A stretch of DNA of 6,342 bases from Alphaproteobacteria bacterium MarineAlpha3_Bin3 (GTDB lineage: Bacteria; Pseudomonadota; Alphaproteobacteria; Rhodospirillales; Casp-alpha2), in contig PTLK01000121.1 of NCBI GenBank assembly GCA_002938075.1, positions 1 through 6,342 on the forward strand, read 5' to 3'. Below, piece by piece: positions 5,751 to 6,342 of the stretch. The notes beneath the pieces were generated by a model. It saw only the letters and a list, made by a program, of their open reading frames with translations. It had not been told where the DNA came from and ran no database searches. Position 1 is the first letter of the stretch; each line of letters starts with the position of its first letter. The translations under genes and the position numbers were made by a program.

Positions 5751-6342
5751 ATGGCCCTGCCGCCCAACGATGCCGTTCTGGTCATAAAATTGGGGGCGTT
5801 GGGCGATTTCGTTCAGGCCCTGGGGCCTTTCGCCGCCATCCGCCGCCATCACGCCGATGCCAGAGTGACGCTTCTGACGACGGCGCCTTATGAGGAATTG
5901 GCCAAGGCGTCGGGGTTTTTCGACGACATCTGGACCGGCGGCCGGCCGGGAACGGCGGACATCGGCGGCTGGCTCGCGCTGCGCAGTCGTCTACGTAGCG
6001 GAGGATTCGGGCGGGTCTATGATCTGCAGACCTCGGATCGAAGCTCCTTTTATTACCGCCTTTTCTGGCCCAGTCCGGCGCCAGATTGGTCCGGCATCGC
6101 CAAGGGGTGTTCACACCCCCACGCCAATCCCAACCGGGACTTCATGCATACGATGAACCGCCAGGCCGAACAACTGTCGATGGCGGGCATAGCCGAAATC
6201 CCGGCGCCCGACCCTTCGTGGGCCGAGGCCGATATTTCGCGATTTCCCCTTTCCGGACGGTTCGCCCTGCTGGCGCCCGGCGGCGCCCTGCACCGGCCGG
6301 GCAAACGGTGGCCGGCGGGGAACTACGGGCAATTGGCCAAGA
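5751..6342 (+). CDS. Family 9 glycosyltransferase (heptosyltransferase-type), 5' part, cut by window edge
   Basis: An uninterrupted frame from the ATG at 5751 encodes at least 197 residues and continues past the right edge. V-I-K-L-G-A-L-G-D-F at 11-20 is the N-terminal signature of GT9 enzymes, with D19 at the catalytic-base position of WaaC-type heptosyltransferases. V-Y-D-L-Q-T-S-D-R-S-S at 89-99 follows. A G-C-S-H-P-H-A-N-P block lies at 119-127. The start of the donor-binding domain shows L-L-A-P-G-G at 173-178 and K-R-W-P at 185-188. These enzymes transfer ADP-heptose or a related sugar to lipopolysaccharide core at the cytoplasmic side of the inner membrane. The start lies four bases after the GT4 stop, and the nearest ribosome-binding-like sequence, GAAGG at 5734-5738, is 12 bases upstream, so translational coupling is likely. 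The donor sugar and exact step are unknown. A full GT9 is usually about 300-350 residues, so roughly the last third is missing. Confidence 0.88.
   Translation, partial: MALPPNDAVLVIKLGALGDFVQALGPFAAIRRHHADARVTLLTTAPYEELAKASGFFDDIWTGGRPGTADIGGWLALRSRLRSGGFGRVYDLQTSDRSSFYYRLFWPSPAPDWSGIAKGCSHPHANPNRDFMHTMNRQAEQLSMAGIAEIPAPDPSWAEADISRFPLSGRFALLAPGGALHRPGKRWPAGNYGQLAK

Noticed and set aside
1..6342. Mobile element, CRISPR array, defence system, tRNA or rRNA
   Set aside because: No transposase, integrase or spaced direct repeats were seen and no tRNA-like sequence was recognised. All sizeable genes are ordinary housekeeping or envelope families.

Overview
The window looks like chromosome from an alphaproteobacterium, most likely of the Rhodospirillales or a related lineage. 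The DNA is GC-rich with GC-rich third codon positions. It carries an FzlA-type glutathione-transferase-like cell-division protein, a family known from alphaproteobacteria, and a serine hydrolase close to mitochondrial ABHD10. No transposase, phage gene, tRNA, rRNA, CRISPR array or att site is visible. The lineage assignment is inference from protein recognition without any database search.

Layout from left to right. The minus strand at 1-70 holds the first 23 codons of what looks like msrP, the Tat-exported methionine-sulfoxide reductase catalytic subunit. A non-coding stretch (71-324) separates it from the divergent fzlA (325-993, +). Convergent to fzlA is a long minus-strand gene (1044-2762). 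It encodes a complete CtBP/SerA-like D-2-hydroxyacid dehydrogenase joined in frame to a hydrophobic segment and a tetratricopeptide-repeat domain that resembles an exported protein. A 119-base divergent intergenic region leads to an atypical extended SDR (2882-3772, +). This ends 9 bases from the stop codon of the convergent ABHD10-like alpha/beta hydrolase (3782-4528, -). The hydrolase and a GT4 glycosyltransferase (4544-5746, +) start back to back with only 15 bases between their start codons. The GT4 gene is followed after 4 bases by a GT9 (heptosyltransferase-type) gene that runs off the right edge (5751-6342, +).

Functionally the right part looks like a cell-envelope glycan (lipopolysaccharide core or similar) operon, GT4 plus GT9. 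The left part is a mix of envelope repair (MsrP), cell division (FzlA) and general metabolism (dehydrogenase, SDR, hydrolase). The genes sit on alternating strands in short units, so most are probably transcribed independently.

I found no clearly new multi-gene system. The points most worth checking are the dehydrogenase-TPR fusion with its buried signal-like segment, a perfect 10-bp GC-rich hairpin just inside the hydrolase gene and upstream of the glycosyltransferase start, and the bacterial ABHD10-like hydrolase. Very long open frames opposite the real genes are high-GC shadows and are not annotated.
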